NCBI RefSeq assembly: GCF_004364125.1
Contig: NZ_SNZV01000004.1
Span: 1 to 64,000 of the forward strand
Direction of reading: 5' to 3'
Origin: Sphingobacterium paludis
GTDB lineage: Bacteria; Bacteroidota; Bacteroidia; Sphingobacteriales; Sphingobacteriaceae
DNA: 64,000 bases
Shown one piece after another: positions 18,175 to 28,202 of this stretch. Position numbers and translations under genes: made by a program. Every line of letters starts with the position of its first letter. The first letter of the stretch is position 1. The notes beneath the pieces were generated by a model that made no database searches, was not told the DNA's origin, and saw nothing but the letters and a program-made list of their open reading frames with translations.

Positions 18175-19653
18175 ATGCCTAAGGATTCATCTTCATATAA
18201 GCAAATTTTCAAAGCAACTTCCATTTACGGTGGAGTGCAAGTGTTTCTTATTCTTATATCTATTGTGCGTTCCAAGTTAGTGGCCATTCTTCTTGGTCCA
18301 TTAGGGATAGGGGTAATGACCATGTTTACCTCCACAATAACATTGCTGACAGGATTTACAAGCTTCGGTTTAGGTACAAGCACTATCCGTGATATAGCTG
18401 AGGCCAATCAGAAAAACGATGAAGATGAATTGCATGAAACAGCATCAATAGTAGATAGATTATTTTGGATCACGGGATTATTTGGGGCACTTGTGACGCT
18501 GATTTTGTCTCCCTATCTTTCAAAGATAACGTTTGGAAACTATGACTACTCCTGGTCTTTTGCCATTTTATCCGTCACACTTTTGCTAGGACAGTTGACG
18601 CTTAGTAAAAATGTATTTTTACAAGGTATGAGACGGATTAAATTCCTAGCTTTATCGAATGTAATAGGTGCTGCAGTTTCTTTGGTAATCACGATTCCTC
18701 TCTATTACCTATATGGGCAAAACGGGATAGTGCCTGCTCTAATTATCACAGCGTTCGCAACCCTTGCTGTTACACAAGTCTACTATTCAAAATTAAGGAT
18801 AAAGATAAAGAGGATTGCCTTTAAAGAGCTGTTTAAGCAGGGAAGCAATATGCTGAAGTTAGGATTTATACTCGGTTTAAGTTCGCTTATGCTCGCCTTA
18901 TTCTCACATTTGATCCGATTATTTATTGCTCAAACTGGTAGTATGGTTGATCTCGGCTTATATAATGCGGGTTTTATGATCGTTAATTCGTATGTGGGAA
19001 TGGTTTTTACAGCAATGAGCACTGATTACTTTCCCCGCTTATCAGCTATTTCTGACAACTTGAAAGAAGCGAATACAGTAATTAATCAACAAGCTTTGAT
19101 AGGCGTGTTAATTCTTGCGCCCATATTATGTATTTTCGTGGTGGGAGTAAGATGGGGTATATTAATACTCTATACAAACGAATTTTTAAGTATGGATTCC
19201 ATGCTAATTTGGGCCGCTTTTGGTATGCTATTTAAGGTAGCTTCGTGGGCCATTTCTTTTATATTCATTGCTAAAGGGGATAGCCGTGTATTTTTTTGGA
19301 ACGAAACTTTAGCAAACGTTTATCTTTTGATTTTTAACTGTGCTGGCTATTATTTTGACGGGCTTCGTGGGTTAGGTATCAGTTTCTTTTTCATCTACGC
19401 AGTATACTTACTACAAGTTTCAATTGTTGCAAAACGCATCTACGGTATCCAGCTAAATGCTGAGTTTATGCGGATTTTTATAATACAATTATGTTGTTTC
19501 ATTCCTTGTCTTGTGATGATGATAGTAATTGAAAACTCTTACAAATACATATCTATCATTTTCGCTATAGCTTCTTTTGCATTTTCATTCAGAATCCTTG
19601 ACGCAAAACTTGGGATAGCAAATTTTATAAGACAAAAATTAAGACGCGTATAA
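18175..19653 (+). CDS. wzx: O-antigen/polysaccharide repeat-unit flippase (Wzx), locus 1
   Basis: A 492-aa polytopic membrane protein with about 12-14 hydrophobic helices, of the O-antigen translocase branch of the MATE/PST superfamily. The N-terminal IFKATSIYGGVQVFLILISI and LLGPLGIGVM are characteristic. It would flip the lipid-linked repeat unit across the inner membrane. It sits between the sugar-nucleotide genes and the glycosyltransferases. Confidence 0.92.
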   Translation: MPKDSSSYKQIFKATSIYGGVQVFLILISIVRSKLVAILLGPLGIGVMTMFTSTITLLTGFTSFGLGTSTIRDIAEANQKNDEDELHETASIVDRLFWITGLFGALVTLILSPYLSKITFGNYDYSWSFAILSVTLLLGQLTLSKNVFLQGMRRIKFLALSNVIGAAVSLVITIPLYYLYGQNGIVPALIITAFATLAVTQVYYSKLRIKIKRIAFKELFKQGSNMLKLGFILGLSSLMLALFSHLIRLFIAQTGSMVDLGLYNAGFMIVNSYVGMVFTAMSTDYFPRLSAISDNLKEANTVINQQALIGVLILAPILCIFVVGVRWGILILYTNEFLSMDSMLIWAAFGMLFKVASWAISFIFIAKGDSRVFFWNETLANVYLLIFNCAGYYFDGLRGLGISFFFIYAVYLLQVSIVAKRIYGIQLNAEFMRIFIIQLCCFIPCLVMMIVIENSYKYISIIFAIASFAFSFRILDAKLGIANFIRQKLRRV

Positions 19654-19660
19654 ATTTGCA

Positions 19661-20893
19661 ATGGATATGTTCCCGTTCAACTATAAAACAATAACATTTT
19701 TCTATCCAAGTAGATTAATTGGTGGAGCAGAAATGCTATTTTTACGATTAGCGCGTATTTTATCAGATACATTGCCCCCCGAAGTACAAATACACTATGT
19801 GGATTTCAAAGACGGTTTTGTATCACAAGAGATTTCGAATAATAATGATTCTATAAAAGTTATTTTCTACGACACATATAAATTTGTGCACCTATCAGAT
19901 GATGGTTTATTAATAACTCCTTTATCCTCTATCTTTGAAGTTGCCCGATTTTGTTTAGGGAATCCCCATGTGTTTCTTTGGTCTACGCATCCATTTGGAC
20001 TAAAAGAGATGGTGTTGGCAAATAATCATGCAGCTACGGCTGATACTTATCGACAGTACGGAACCAATTTGGAAAATTTCATCCATCTTAACGGAATCCA
20101 TTTTATGGATGGCCCGAATTTCCACATACAGAAAGACATATTCTACCTTTCACTTTTGGAGGTCGATTATCTTCCTATTTTTTCGCGATCTCCAAGGCTT
20201 TCTAAAAGCTATAATACTACGTTTAGTAAAAAATCGTATTCATTTGGTTGGGTGGGACGTTTGTGTGTAGAAAAGACCAATGCGTTGATAAATGTTATTA
20301 GACATAGCAACTCCTATTTGCGGAATCACCCTGAAGAAAGTATAACCTTTCATATTATTGGAGACGGTGATATGAAAGAAAGTGTTTTGCATGAACCCCA
20401 TGCTTCAAATTTGGAAATTATATTCGTAGGAATATTGTCGGGAGCGGAACTTGATCAATATTTGGTTGAGAACATTGATTTGATGTTCGCAATGGGCACG
20501 TCCTCGCTTGAATGCGCTTCTCTAAATGTAGCAACGGTATTGGTTGATTTTTCGTATTCTACTATTCCAGTAAGTAATAGGTTTAGATTCCTTTATCAGT
20601 CGGAAGAATTTTCAGTAGGCGATGAATATAAGATAGATGTGGATTATCCATTTGATATGAATGGTTTAATTTCTCTTCTTAAGAATGGAGAAATTGCAAA
20701 ACATGCGGAATTGTGTCTGCATTACTTCATGCAGTTCCATTCAGAGAGCAGCGTATCTACTAAATTTTTACAAGTTGCGCAAGAAGTACAGTTAACACTT
20801 TCAGATATTCGCGAATCAAAGTTCGGACAGGGAAGGGGAATTTACATATTAAAATCTATTTATTATAGTATTAAGAGATGGTTAAAAATTTAA
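19661..20893 (+). CDS. GT-B fold glycosyltransferase
   Basis: A 410-aa cytoplasmic protein with GT4-like features: an N-terminal YPSRLIGGAEMLFLRLA segment and a C-terminal half beginning with FGWVGRLCVEKTN, then HIIGDGDMKE and a membrane-loop region near SLECASLNVATVLVDF. Donor and acceptor are unknown. The 3' end overlaps wecB by 16 bases. The best-supported reading is one transferase of the locus 1 repeat unit. Confidence 0.78.
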   Translation: MDMFPFNYKTITFFYPSRLIGGAEMLFLRLARILSDTLPPEVQIHYVDFKDGFVSQEISNNNDSIKVIFYDTYKFVHLSDDGLLITPLSSIFEVARFCLGNPHVFLWSTHPFGLKEMVLANNHAATADTYRQYGTNLENFIHLNGIHFMDGPNFHIQKDIFYLSLLEVDYLPIFSRSPRLSKSYNTTFSKKSYSFGWVGRLCVEKTNALINVIRHSNSYLRNHPEESITFHIIGDGDMKESVLHEPHASNLEIIFVGILSGAELDQYLVENIDLMFAMGTSSLECASLNVATVLVDFSYSTIPVSNRFRFLYQSEEFSVGDEYKIDVDYPFDMNGLISLLKNGEIAKHAELCLHYFMQFHSESSVSTKFLQVAQEVQLTLSDIRESKFGQGRGIYILKSIYYSIKRWLKI

Positions 20894-21996
20894 TAGTATT
20901 CGGGACAAGACCAGAGGCAATTAAAATGGCTCCCCTTGTCAATGCGTTCAAAAGGGAAACAGAATTCGAAACTAAGGTATGCGTCACTGCTCAACATCGT
21001 GAGATGCTAGACCAAGTTTTGGCGTTCTTCGATATAACACCTGATTATGATCTTGATCTTATGAAGCCAGGTCAGAATCTCTACGATCTCACGGCCTCTA
21101 TCATAACTGAGATGCAGCCTGTATTGCAAGAATATAATCCAGACTATGTCTTTGTACACGGAGACACAACAACGACTATGGCAGCTAGTATTGCTTCATT
21201 TTATTCTGGAGCAAAAGTCTGCCATGTGGAAGCCGGCCTTCGTACAAACAAGAAATGGTCACCTTTCCCGGAGGAAATGAACAGGCAAATTACTGGTCGT
21301 ATCGCGGATCACCATTTTGCACCGACGGGTCAGTCAAGAGCTAATTTATTACAGGAAAACGTGCAGGAAAACACAATAGTTGTCACAGGAAACACCGTCA
21401 TAGATGCATTATTGTATAGCGCGGAACTTGTTGAAGATTTAGAAACGGATGAGATAACGGCGCTTAAACACATTACTGAGGGGCATGAAAAAATAATCTT
21501 GGTTACAGGGCATCGTAGAGAAAATCATGGCGACGGGTTTTTGAGCATATGCAATGCGTTAAAACGGATAGCAGCTTTACATCCTGATGTACAGATTATC
21601 TACCCTGTGCATTTGAATCCAAACGTCAGAGAGCCTGTTTATAACCTTCTTTCTGACCTGCCTAACGTACATTTGATAGCTCCATTATCTTATCCTGCAT
21701 TTGTTTGGTTAATGGCTCAAGCTTATATAATCATTACAGATTCCGGCGGCGTACAAGAAGAAGCACCAAGTTTAGGTAAACCCGTTTTAGTTATGCGAGA
21801 AGATACAGAACGTCCTGAAGCCGTGGCAGCTGGAACTGTTATTCTAGTCGGTACAGATGAGGAAAAAATAGTAAATGAAGCGGACAGCTTACTAAAAAAT
21901 AGCGAAAGGTATAAGCAGATGAGCCAGCTTCATAATCCATACGGTGATGGTCAGGCGTGTTCACGTATTATTAACTACATAAAGAATCTACGTTAA
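20878..21996 (+). CDS. wecB: Non-hydrolysing UDP-GlcNAc 2-epimerase
   Basis: A 372-aa epimerase interconverting UDP-GlcNAc and UDP-ManNAc. It shows FGTRPEAIKMAPLV, HGDTTTTMA, HVEAGLRT, TGHRREN and DSGGVQEEAPSLGKPVLVMR, all standard for WecB/MnaA. With the UDP-sugar dehydrogenase at 10304 it could supply UDP-ManNAc or UDP-ManNAcA to the repeat unit. It overlaps the preceding glycosyltransferase gene and abuts the next one with no gap. Confidence 0.94.
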   Translation: MVKNLIVFGTRPEAIKMAPLVNAFKRETEFETKVCVTAQHREMLDQVLAFFDITPDYDLDLMKPGQNLYDLTASIITEMQPVLQEYNPDYVFVHGDTTTTMAASIASFYSGAKVCHVEAGLRTNKKWSPFPEEMNRQITGRIADHHFAPTGQSRANLLQENVQENTIVVTGNTVIDALLYSAELVEDLETDEITALKHITEGHEKIILVTGHRRENHGDGFLSICNALKRIAALHPDVQIIYPVHLNPNVREPVYNLLSDLPNVHLIAPLSYPAFVWLMAQAYIIITDSGGVQEEAPSLGKPVLVMREDTERPEAVAAGTVILVGTDEEKIVNEADSLLKNSERYKQMSQLHNPYGDGQACSRIINYIKNLR

Positions 21997-23037
21997 ATGA
22001 TATTATTTCTAGCACCATATCCGGATTCGGACAATAGCAAAGAAGGCCTTTTTCAACGGGTTTCAAGCATCGATGCTTTAGTCGCCAACAGGGAGCGCAC
22101 ATATCTATCCATATCACTGCGATATTACAGGAAGAAATATCATCGTCATGAAGGGAATCTTAGCGTTTTTAGGTTAAATTTTTTTATACATTTTTTTCTA
22201 ATTACTCGTTTGTTTAGGCAGGCCACAAGCGCTTATATCCACTCTCTTTACTACGCAGGGGGGTGTCACTTCTTTTTTCTAAAATTTCTGCGTATACCCA
22301 TTGTTCTCGATCTGCATGGCGTTGTTCCGGAAGAAGAGGAGTTTTTAGGAAATAATCGATTAGCTCGCTATTTGTCACACGTTGAAAAGGCTCTGTTCCG
22401 AAAGAAATCTATTACGCTGGTTACAGTAACAGATGCAATGGCAAACTACTATAAGGAAAAATACCAAGGAATAGAATTTCCTTATGTTAAATATTGCATT
22501 TTTCCTAAACACTTGAGAGGAGTTGTCAATATGCCTAAGCCAATTACTGATACGGTAAATTTTGTTTATTCCGGAAATATGCAAAAGTGGCAAAATGTCG
22601 ATCTTATGTTAAGCGCAATAGCTAATCTAGTGCACGAAGAGAACTATCGGTTTTACATTCTTACTGGCGAACTCGATAAGATGAAGAAAGCCGTTCAGGA
22701 CAAGATTAGCGTAGTGTCCAATATTGAAATTATGAGTTTACCTCCGGATAAGCTGGGAGAAATATATGCCAAATGTCACTATGGTTTCATATTAAGAGAC
22801 GATATCATTGTGAATAGGGTTGCTTGCCCTACGAAACTTATTGAATACATGTTTTATGGAATGACTCCGATTGTGTTAGAAGAGAATATTGGGGATTTTG
22901 ATGCCTTAGGTTACGAATACCTCAAATTAGATCAATTGCATAATCTTCCAGCTCGTCGGAGCATAAAAAATATGAATATAATACAGAAGATGATGGCTGA
23001 TAATGCTTTAGCCGATATCGCTGGTATTCTTAAATAA
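21997..23037 (+). CDS. GT4-like glycosyltransferase
   Basis: A 346-aa GT-B protein. The N-terminal half includes DLHGVVPEEEEF, and the C-terminal half starts at FVYSGNMQKWQNVDLML with the donor-binding CPTKLIEYMFYGMTPIV segment (the E of an EX7E-like motif). The specificity is unknown. It starts on the base after the wecB stop, so it is operonic. Confidence 0.78.
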   Translation: MILFLAPYPDSDNSKEGLFQRVSSIDALVANRERTYLSISLRYYRKKYHRHEGNLSVFRLNFFIHFFLITRLFRQATSAYIHSLYYAGGCHFFFLKFLRIPIVLDLHGVVPEEEEFLGNNRLARYLSHVEKALFRKKSITLVTVTDAMANYYKEKYQGIEFPYVKYCIFPKHLRGVVNMPKPITDTVNFVYSGNMQKWQNVDLMLSAIANLVHEENYRFYILTGELDKMKKAVQDKISVVSNIEIMSLPPDKLGEIYAKCHYGFILRDDIIVNRVACPTKLIEYMFYGMTPIVLEENIGDFDALGYEYLKLDQLHNLPARRSIKNMNIIQKMMADNALADIAGILK

Positions 23038-23064
23038 GTCTTTTTTGTTAAATTTGAAAGAAAT

Positions 23065-23934
23065 ATGAACGAAATTTCAGTTGCGCTATGTACTTATAAC
23101 GGGGGGCGCTATCTGCGCAAACAGCTAGTTTCTATCGTAAATCAATCCTATCCGGTTTCAGAGATTATTATCGTAGATGATTGTTCCTCCGACGATACTA
23201 TTTCAGTTATTGAGGAATTTATGGCTAAATATAAATTTATAAAGCTTTATGTGAATGAACGCAATATGGGTTCCAACCAGTCATTTAGGAAAGCGATATC
23301 TTTGACTAACAATGATTTCATAGCTTTATGCGATCAAGACGATATTTGGATGACTTCGAAATTAGAATCTCAAATTAAAGAGATGTGCAAAATTCCTGAT
23401 TTTTCAACACCTACTGTGATTTTTCATGATTCATTGGTAATTGATAGTCATGATAACGTAATCGCGCCTTCCTTTTTAAAAATTCGTGGCCTTAGGCCGA
23501 CAGCCGTGACTTTCCGAAGTATATTATTAAACAACATTGTCACGGGTTGCACATGTCTAATTAATCGAGGAATGAAGGACGCCGTTTTGAAAAGTAATAT
23601 GGACAGAATTATTATGCACGACTATCTCATAGCATTAATAGCTTATGGTTTTGGTAAAGCGATATATCTGGATGAAAAGCTTATGAGCTACCGAAGTCAC
23701 TCCGCATCCGTCACTGAAAAAAACGTAATAACGCTTCGCAGCAGAGCTAAGGACTTTGTTAATCGGATAAGGAACAATTCATACCTAACACCTATGATTG
23801 AGCAAGGCATAAGCTTTCAAAAAGATTATGGCAAGTACGTTTTCGGCGGTAACGTCAAGGTATTAAATAACTTTGTTTCCCTGAGAAATGCATCTCTATT
23901 GAAGAAGATATGTTATCGATGGAGTCTTATTTAA
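23065..23934 (+). CDS. GT2 family glycosyltransferase, rhamnosyltransferase-like
   Basis: A 289-aa GT-A enzyme. ALCTYNGGRYLRKQL and VDDCSSDDT at the N-terminus bind the nucleotide; CDQDDIW near residue 93 is the metal-binding DxD region in the form seen in many bacterial rhamnosyltransferases. Since dTDP-L-rhamnose is made by this locus, transfer of rhamnose is a fair inference but not proven. Confidence 0.84.
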   Translation: MNEISVALCTYNGGRYLRKQLVSIVNQSYPVSEIIIVDDCSSDDTISVIEEFMAKYKFIKLYVNERNMGSNQSFRKAISLTNNDFIALCDQDDIWMTSKLESQIKEMCKIPDFSTPTVIFHDSLVIDSHDNVIAPSFLKIRGLRPTAVTFRSILLNNIVTGCTCLINRGMKDAVLKSNMDRIIMHDYLIALIAYGFGKAIYLDEKLMSYRSHSASVTEKNVITLRSRAKDFVNRIRNNSYLTPMIEQGISFQKDYGKYVFGGNVKVLNNFVSLRNASLLKKICYRWSLI

Positions 23935-23977
23935 TCAAAACACTTTTTAACAATAGGTTTACCATAGAGATGATAAT

Positions 23978-25255
23978 ATGGATTTGACATCAGGGTCAAG
24001 AAGTAGGGCGAAATTATTAACGGCATGGTGTATATTATTATTTTTATGCAACGTAGCCCCTTTTTCGTTGTATCCCGTTAAAGTATTAATTATGATTATT
24101 CTGGCTGTTGCGGGGCTTTCAGTAATCGTGCTTACTAAAACTGTCACCATACATCGATCAGTATTTATTCTGTACTTATTGCTCATTTTTTTTGGCATAT
24201 TCTACACTTTCGTTGGACTTATAAACCATCCTATGCAGATTGGAAATGTACTTAAGGCATCGACAGTAACGGTAATTTGGCCTTTCTTTTTTCTTTTCCT
24301 AATGCCGCTTTTTTCACAATGGGAAGATATAATGAAACCTATAAATAAGACATTGATCTACAGTGTGCTGTTTATAGGCGTTTACATGTTATTCGCTGCG
24401 TTGGCGTACCTACGTATATTGCCAATTCCGGTTGAATTATTCTTTAACACGAAACTTGTTGAAGGAAAGTATGATGCTTCAGTACAGCTTTTTGATCCTT
24501 CTATAACCTCCCTAATGTACTTATTACCTTTCTTGATTTGTTACTTATTACTAAAGCAAGGCAAGCAAGAGGGAAATTCCGTTTTCATATTGTTGGCGGG
24601 ATTGTTGGTAGGACTCATCGCTATGGTCGTCTCGGGACGAAGAGCTCTCATCCTAAACGTCCTTTTGGCGCCAGTCTTGCTAGTATTGTTTTTGACTTTT
24701 AAACCGTCCACTGTTTCTGCATCCCTTCGCAAGTCCCTAATTACAAATATTGCGCTGATGATAGGAGCGGTTTTTGTGTTAATGCTCCTATTAATACAGA
24801 CTCAAATTTTAAATTTTGACGCGTTACTTGATTCTTTTTTACAGGGTTTTGACACGCAACGTGATGAGTCATCACGTGTTCGCGGTAGCCAATCTGTTGG
24901 ATTAATTCAAAGCTTTTTTGACTATCCTATTTTTGGATCTGGTTTAGGGACAAGTAGTCAATATGTTATAAGAAGTTATGATACACCATGGATATACGAA
25001 TTGTCTTATTTGGCTATGCTGTATCAGACTGGGTTGTCAGGGATTATATATTACAGTACAATGCTTATTTGCATAGTATACTTTGCCGTATCATTGATAT
25101 CGAAAGGAGAAATCTCCTTACTGCCGCATTTAATTGGACTTCTATGCTTTTTAGTTGCGAATGCATCCAACCCATACTTAGCTGCTTTCGATCATCTTTG
25201 GCCCCTGTTTCTCATGCTGGGATTCACCAACTATACAAAGCTGAAAAAATCATGA
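23978..25255 (+). CDS. wzy: O-antigen polymerase/ligase-like membrane protein (Wzy), locus 1
   Basis: A 425-aa protein with about 10-11 hydrophobic helices and a large extracytoplasmic loop near residues 280-330 (DSFLQGFDTQRDESS, GSGLGTSSQYV), the layout of the Wzy/O-antigen ligase family. VSGRRALILNVLL follows the central helices, a typical position. It would polymerise flipped repeat units in the periplasm. The stop overlaps the next start in an ATGA arrangement. Confidence 0.85.
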   Translation: MDLTSGSRSRAKLLTAWCILLFLCNVAPFSLYPVKVLIMIILAVAGLSVIVLTKTVTIHRSVFILYLLLIFFGIFYTFVGLINHPMQIGNVLKASTVTVIWPFFFLFLMPLFSQWEDIMKPINKTLIYSVLFIGVYMLFAALAYLRILPIPVELFFNTKLVEGKYDASVQLFDPSITSLMYLLPFLICYLLLKQGKQEGNSVFILLAGLLVGLIAMVVSGRRALILNVLLAPVLLVLFLTFKPSTVSASLRKSLITNIALMIGAVFVLMLLLIQTQILNFDALLDSFLQGFDTQRDESSRVRGSQSVGLIQSFFDYPIFGSGLGTSSQYVIRSYDTPWIYELSYLAMLYQTGLSGIIYYSTMLICIVYFAVSLISKGEISLLPHLIGLLCFLVANASNPYLAAFDHLWPLFLMLGFTNYTKLKKS

Positions 25256-26172
25256 TAGCGATACTTATGAGCACATACAACGGTGCTAAATACATCAGAG
25301 AACAATTACAGAGCATCGTTGATCAAACAATAGTTGAGTGGAAACTATATATACGCGACGATTGCTCAACTGACGAAACCACTGATATCATTCGTGAATT
25401 TATGGCAAAAGATGACCGAATAATGTTGACGATCGGTAGTAGAAACCTTCGATCCTGTCAGAGTTTTCACGTATTGTCGGCGGAACATGTGGACGCAGCA
25501 CCTTACTTTATGTACTGCGATCAGGATGACATCTGGTTTCCCAATAAGATCGACGAAACGTTAAAGCAGATGTTGAAAATTGAAGGAAGTCATCAATACT
25601 GTCTTGTTTATAGCACGCAAAAATTAGTGGATGGTGACGGCTGCGAATTGCATAGGCCGTATCCTGACTATTCAAGGAAAAATTTTGATATAAAGCATAT
25701 TTTACTAGAAAACCCTGTGTATGGCTGTACGATGATGGTTAATCAAGCTTTATTAAAGAAAAGTATGCCCATAGCAAATTCTGCTGAAAATCACGATTAC
25801 TGGATTGTACTAAATGCTATTAGTTTAGGTGCAGCCATTTCATATATTGATAAAGCATTGATGTACTACAGGCAACACGAAAGTAACGTGTCGGGAAATG
25901 TACATCGATCATCCTTCTTTGGAAGAATGAATCGTTTGATAAAAAGTGATAAGGATTTACAATATTTTACACAGCGGAATATTATGTTTTCCGACTTTTT
26001 GATACATAGTAAGGATTGGATAAGTAAACAAAACAAAATTCTTATCCAAGACTACGTAAACCATACAAACAAAGGCGGGATTAGATCCATATTGTACCTT
26101 TGGAAAAACAGTTTTAGGAAAGAAAAGCTTATTCAGACACTTTATTTTTACACACTTATCTTACTAAAATAG
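25252..26172 (+). CDS. GT2 family glycosyltransferase, rhamnosyltransferase-like
   Basis: A 306-aa GT-A enzyme starting IAILMSTYNGAKYIREQL, with RDDCSTDET and the metal region CDQDDIW, and CTMMVN in the acceptor half. The reading frame is open further upstream to 24988, but that part lies inside wzy; the ATG at 25252 forms an ATGA overlap with the wzy stop and gives the canonical N-terminus. It resembles the transferase at 23065 and may also use dTDP-rhamnose. Confidence 0.86.
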   Translation: MIAILMSTYNGAKYIREQLQSIVDQTIVEWKLYIRDDCSTDETTDIIREFMAKDDRIMLTIGSRNLRSCQSFHVLSAEHVDAAPYFMYCDQDDIWFPNKIDETLKQMLKIEGSHQYCLVYSTQKLVDGDGCELHRPYPDYSRKNFDIKHILLENPVYGCTMMVNQALLKKSMPIANSAENHDYWIVLNAISLGAAISYIDKALMYYRQHESNVSGNVHRSSFFGRMNRLIKSDKDLQYFTQRNIMFSDFLIHSKDWISKQNKILIQDYVNHTNKGGIRSILYLWKNSFRKEKLIQTLYFYTLILLK

Positions 26173-26173
26173 T

Positions 26174-27184
26174 ATGACGCTTATAGATGCCATATTCATA
26201 AACAACGGCGGCGGAAAAGTACTCCTAGATTATCTAATTACTTCCCTATGCCGAGCTGATGAAAAGTCTACATTTACTTTTCTGCTTGATGAGCGACTTC
26301 GACATAGTTATGATATGAAAAAATTTACCAACCACAGTGTAATTTTTTGTAATGGATTTATTGATCGATCCAACTATTATAGAAAGTTTGGAAATAAGTT
26401 TTCAAAGGTGCTTTGTTTTGGAAATATACCACCAAACATTGGATTACCGGCTCAGGTTTATACATACTTTCATAACCCGATGTATTTAGCAATACCTAGG
26501 GAATTTGGCCTGGTGCAACGTTTGCTATTTGTCATTAAAACATGGATTCTACGAAGCGCTAAAAAAAACACGAATTATTGGCTGGTCCAAAACAACCGCA
26601 TAAAAGAAGGATTAGTGCAAAAATTTTCTTTGGCAGCAAGTAACGTGTGGGTAGTACCATTTTATCCTCCTTTAGATCCGGTTCAATCTCCAGATCGAGT
26701 TAAGGGGACCTTTATATACGTTAGCAATGCAACACCTCACAAGAACCATAAGTTATTGATAACCGCATTCTGTAAATACTTTGATGAGTTTCAGGAGGGA
26801 TGTCTTACAGTGACAGTCAATAACGATTATCCAGATGTTGTAGATATGATTTCTGCTAAAATTGAAGCCGGTTATCCTATCCGTAATATTGGTTTTGTGG
26901 ATAGAGCAAGATTATCACAAGCTTACGCAGAACACGAATACTTAGTGTTTCCCTCCTTAGCGGAAAGTTTCGGGTTAGGGATAGTTGAGGCTATAGAGGG
27001 AGGTTGCAAGGTGATTGGTGCAAATTTGCCCTACATGCACCAAGTTTGTACGCCAAGTCTGGTTTTCGATCCCCAGGATGAAGCCGACATCTATCAGAAA
27101 TTAGTCGAATCTCGAGGAAATGTTGCTGCAAGTGTACAAAAGATTCATAATCAAATAGAGGATATGGTAGATTTATTAAAATAA
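26174..27184 (+). CDS. GT4 family glycosyltransferase
   Basis: A 336-aa GT-B enzyme. The C-terminal donor domain is clear: FIYVSNATPHKNHKLL, NIGFVDRARLSQAY and the EX7E-type segment PSLAESFGLGIVEAIEGGCKVIG. The N-terminal acceptor domain is less conserved. One base separates it from the preceding transferase. The specificity is unknown. Confidence 0.85.
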   Translation: MTLIDAIFINNGGGKVLLDYLITSLCRADEKSTFTFLLDERLRHSYDMKKFTNHSVIFCNGFIDRSNYYRKFGNKFSKVLCFGNIPPNIGLPAQVYTYFHNPMYLAIPREFGLVQRLLFVIKTWILRSAKKNTNYWLVQNNRIKEGLVQKFSLAASNVWVVPFYPPLDPVQSPDRVKGTFIYVSNATPHKNHKLLITAFCKYFDEFQEGCLTVTVNNDYPDVVDMISAKIEAGYPIRNIGFVDRARLSQAYAEHEYLVFPSLAESFGLGIVEAIEGGCKVIGANLPYMHQVCTPSLVFDPQDEADIYQKLVESRGNVAASVQKIHNQIEDMVDLLK

Positions 27185-27190
27185 CTAAAA

Positions 27191-28201
27191 ATGGAAATAA
27201 AAGATAAAGTGTTATTAATAACCGGGGGCACAGGATCCTTCGGAACAGCTGTGCTCAATCGTTTTTTGGATACAGATCATTTTGCAGAAATTAGGATATT
27301 TTCGCGGGATGAGAAAAAGCAAGATGATATGCGGAATCTTTATAAAAACAATAAGATTAAGTTTTTTATTGGAGATGTCCGGGATTATACAAGTGTAGAG
27401 TACGTGATGAAAGGTGTGGATTACGTATTCCACGCTGCGGCTCTTAAACAGGTGCCATCTTGCGAATTTTTTCCCATGCAAGCTGTCCAGACGAATGTTT
27501 ATGGAACGCAAAATGTTATCCGTGCCGCAGCAGCGAATGATGTCGAGAAAGTGATATGTTTGTCTACTGATAAGGCTGCGTATCCTATCAATGCGATGGG
27601 TATTTCGAAAGCTATGATGGAGAAAGTGGCCGTTGCAGAAGCTCGCAATCTAAAAAATACGGTCGTCTGTTTGACTCGCTATGGAAACGTAATGGCGTCT
27701 CGAGGGTCGGTTATACCACTATTTCTTTCACAGATAGAAAAGGGAGAACCCTTAACCGTAACAGATGCAACCATGACAAGGTTCTTAATGTCTTTGGAGG
27801 AAGCCGTTGAATTGGTGCTTTTCGCGTTCGAGAACGGCAGACCTGGTGACTTGTTTGTTAATAAAGCGCCTGCTGCCACGATAGGGGATTTGGCTGCGGC
27901 GATATTAAGAATAACTGGTGCTGAAAATGATGTGAAGATAATTGGGACGCGTCATGGAGAGAAGCTTTATGAAACCCTTTGCACAAGAGAAGAAATGTTA
28001 AAGGCGGAGGATATGGGCGACTTCTATCGAATTCCAGCTGATAACCGCGATCTGAATTATGCAAAATATTTTTCTGAGGGCAAAGAAATTAAGGATGACG
28101 TAGAAGATTACAATTCGCACAATACAAAAAGAGAAGACATCGATGGAGTTATACGATTACTTCAAAAATTAAGCCTTTTCAGCAATTTAAGTAGCATATA
28201 A
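27191..28201 (+). CDS. UDP-GlcNAc 4,6-dehydratase/5-epimerase (CapE/FnlA/WbjB-like)
   Basis: A 336-aa short SDR of the FlaA1/CapE group that starts UDP-L-FucNAc synthesis from UDP-GlcNAc. It has GGTGSFGTAVL (NADP site), AAALKQVPSCE and STDKAAYPINAMGISKAMMEK, in which Met replaces the classical SDR Tyr, a known property of this subgroup. It is followed by the 2-epimerase and the reductase of the same pathway, 1 bp apart each. Confidence 0.9.
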   Translation: MEIKDKVLLITGGTGSFGTAVLNRFLDTDHFAEIRIFSRDEKKQDDMRNLYKNNKIKFFIGDVRDYTSVEYVMKGVDYVFHAAALKQVPSCEFFPMQAVQTNVYGTQNVIRAAAANDVEKVICLSTDKAAYPINAMGISKAMMEKVAVAEARNLKNTVVCLTRYGNVMASRGSVIPLFLSQIEKGEPLTVTDATMTRFLMSLEEAVELVLFAFENGRPGDLFVNKAPAATIGDLAAAILRITGAENDVKIIGTRHGEKLYETLCTREEMLKAEDMGDFYRIPADNRDLNYAKYFSEGKEIKDDVEDYNSHNTKREDIDGVIRLLQKLSLFSNLSSI

Positions 28202-28202
28202 T

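Noticed and set aside
20878..21996. Hydrolysing NeuC-type epimerase that could feed a sialic acid pathway
   Set aside because: The motifs are those of non-hydrolysing WecB/MnaA, and no NeuB-type synthase exists in the window.
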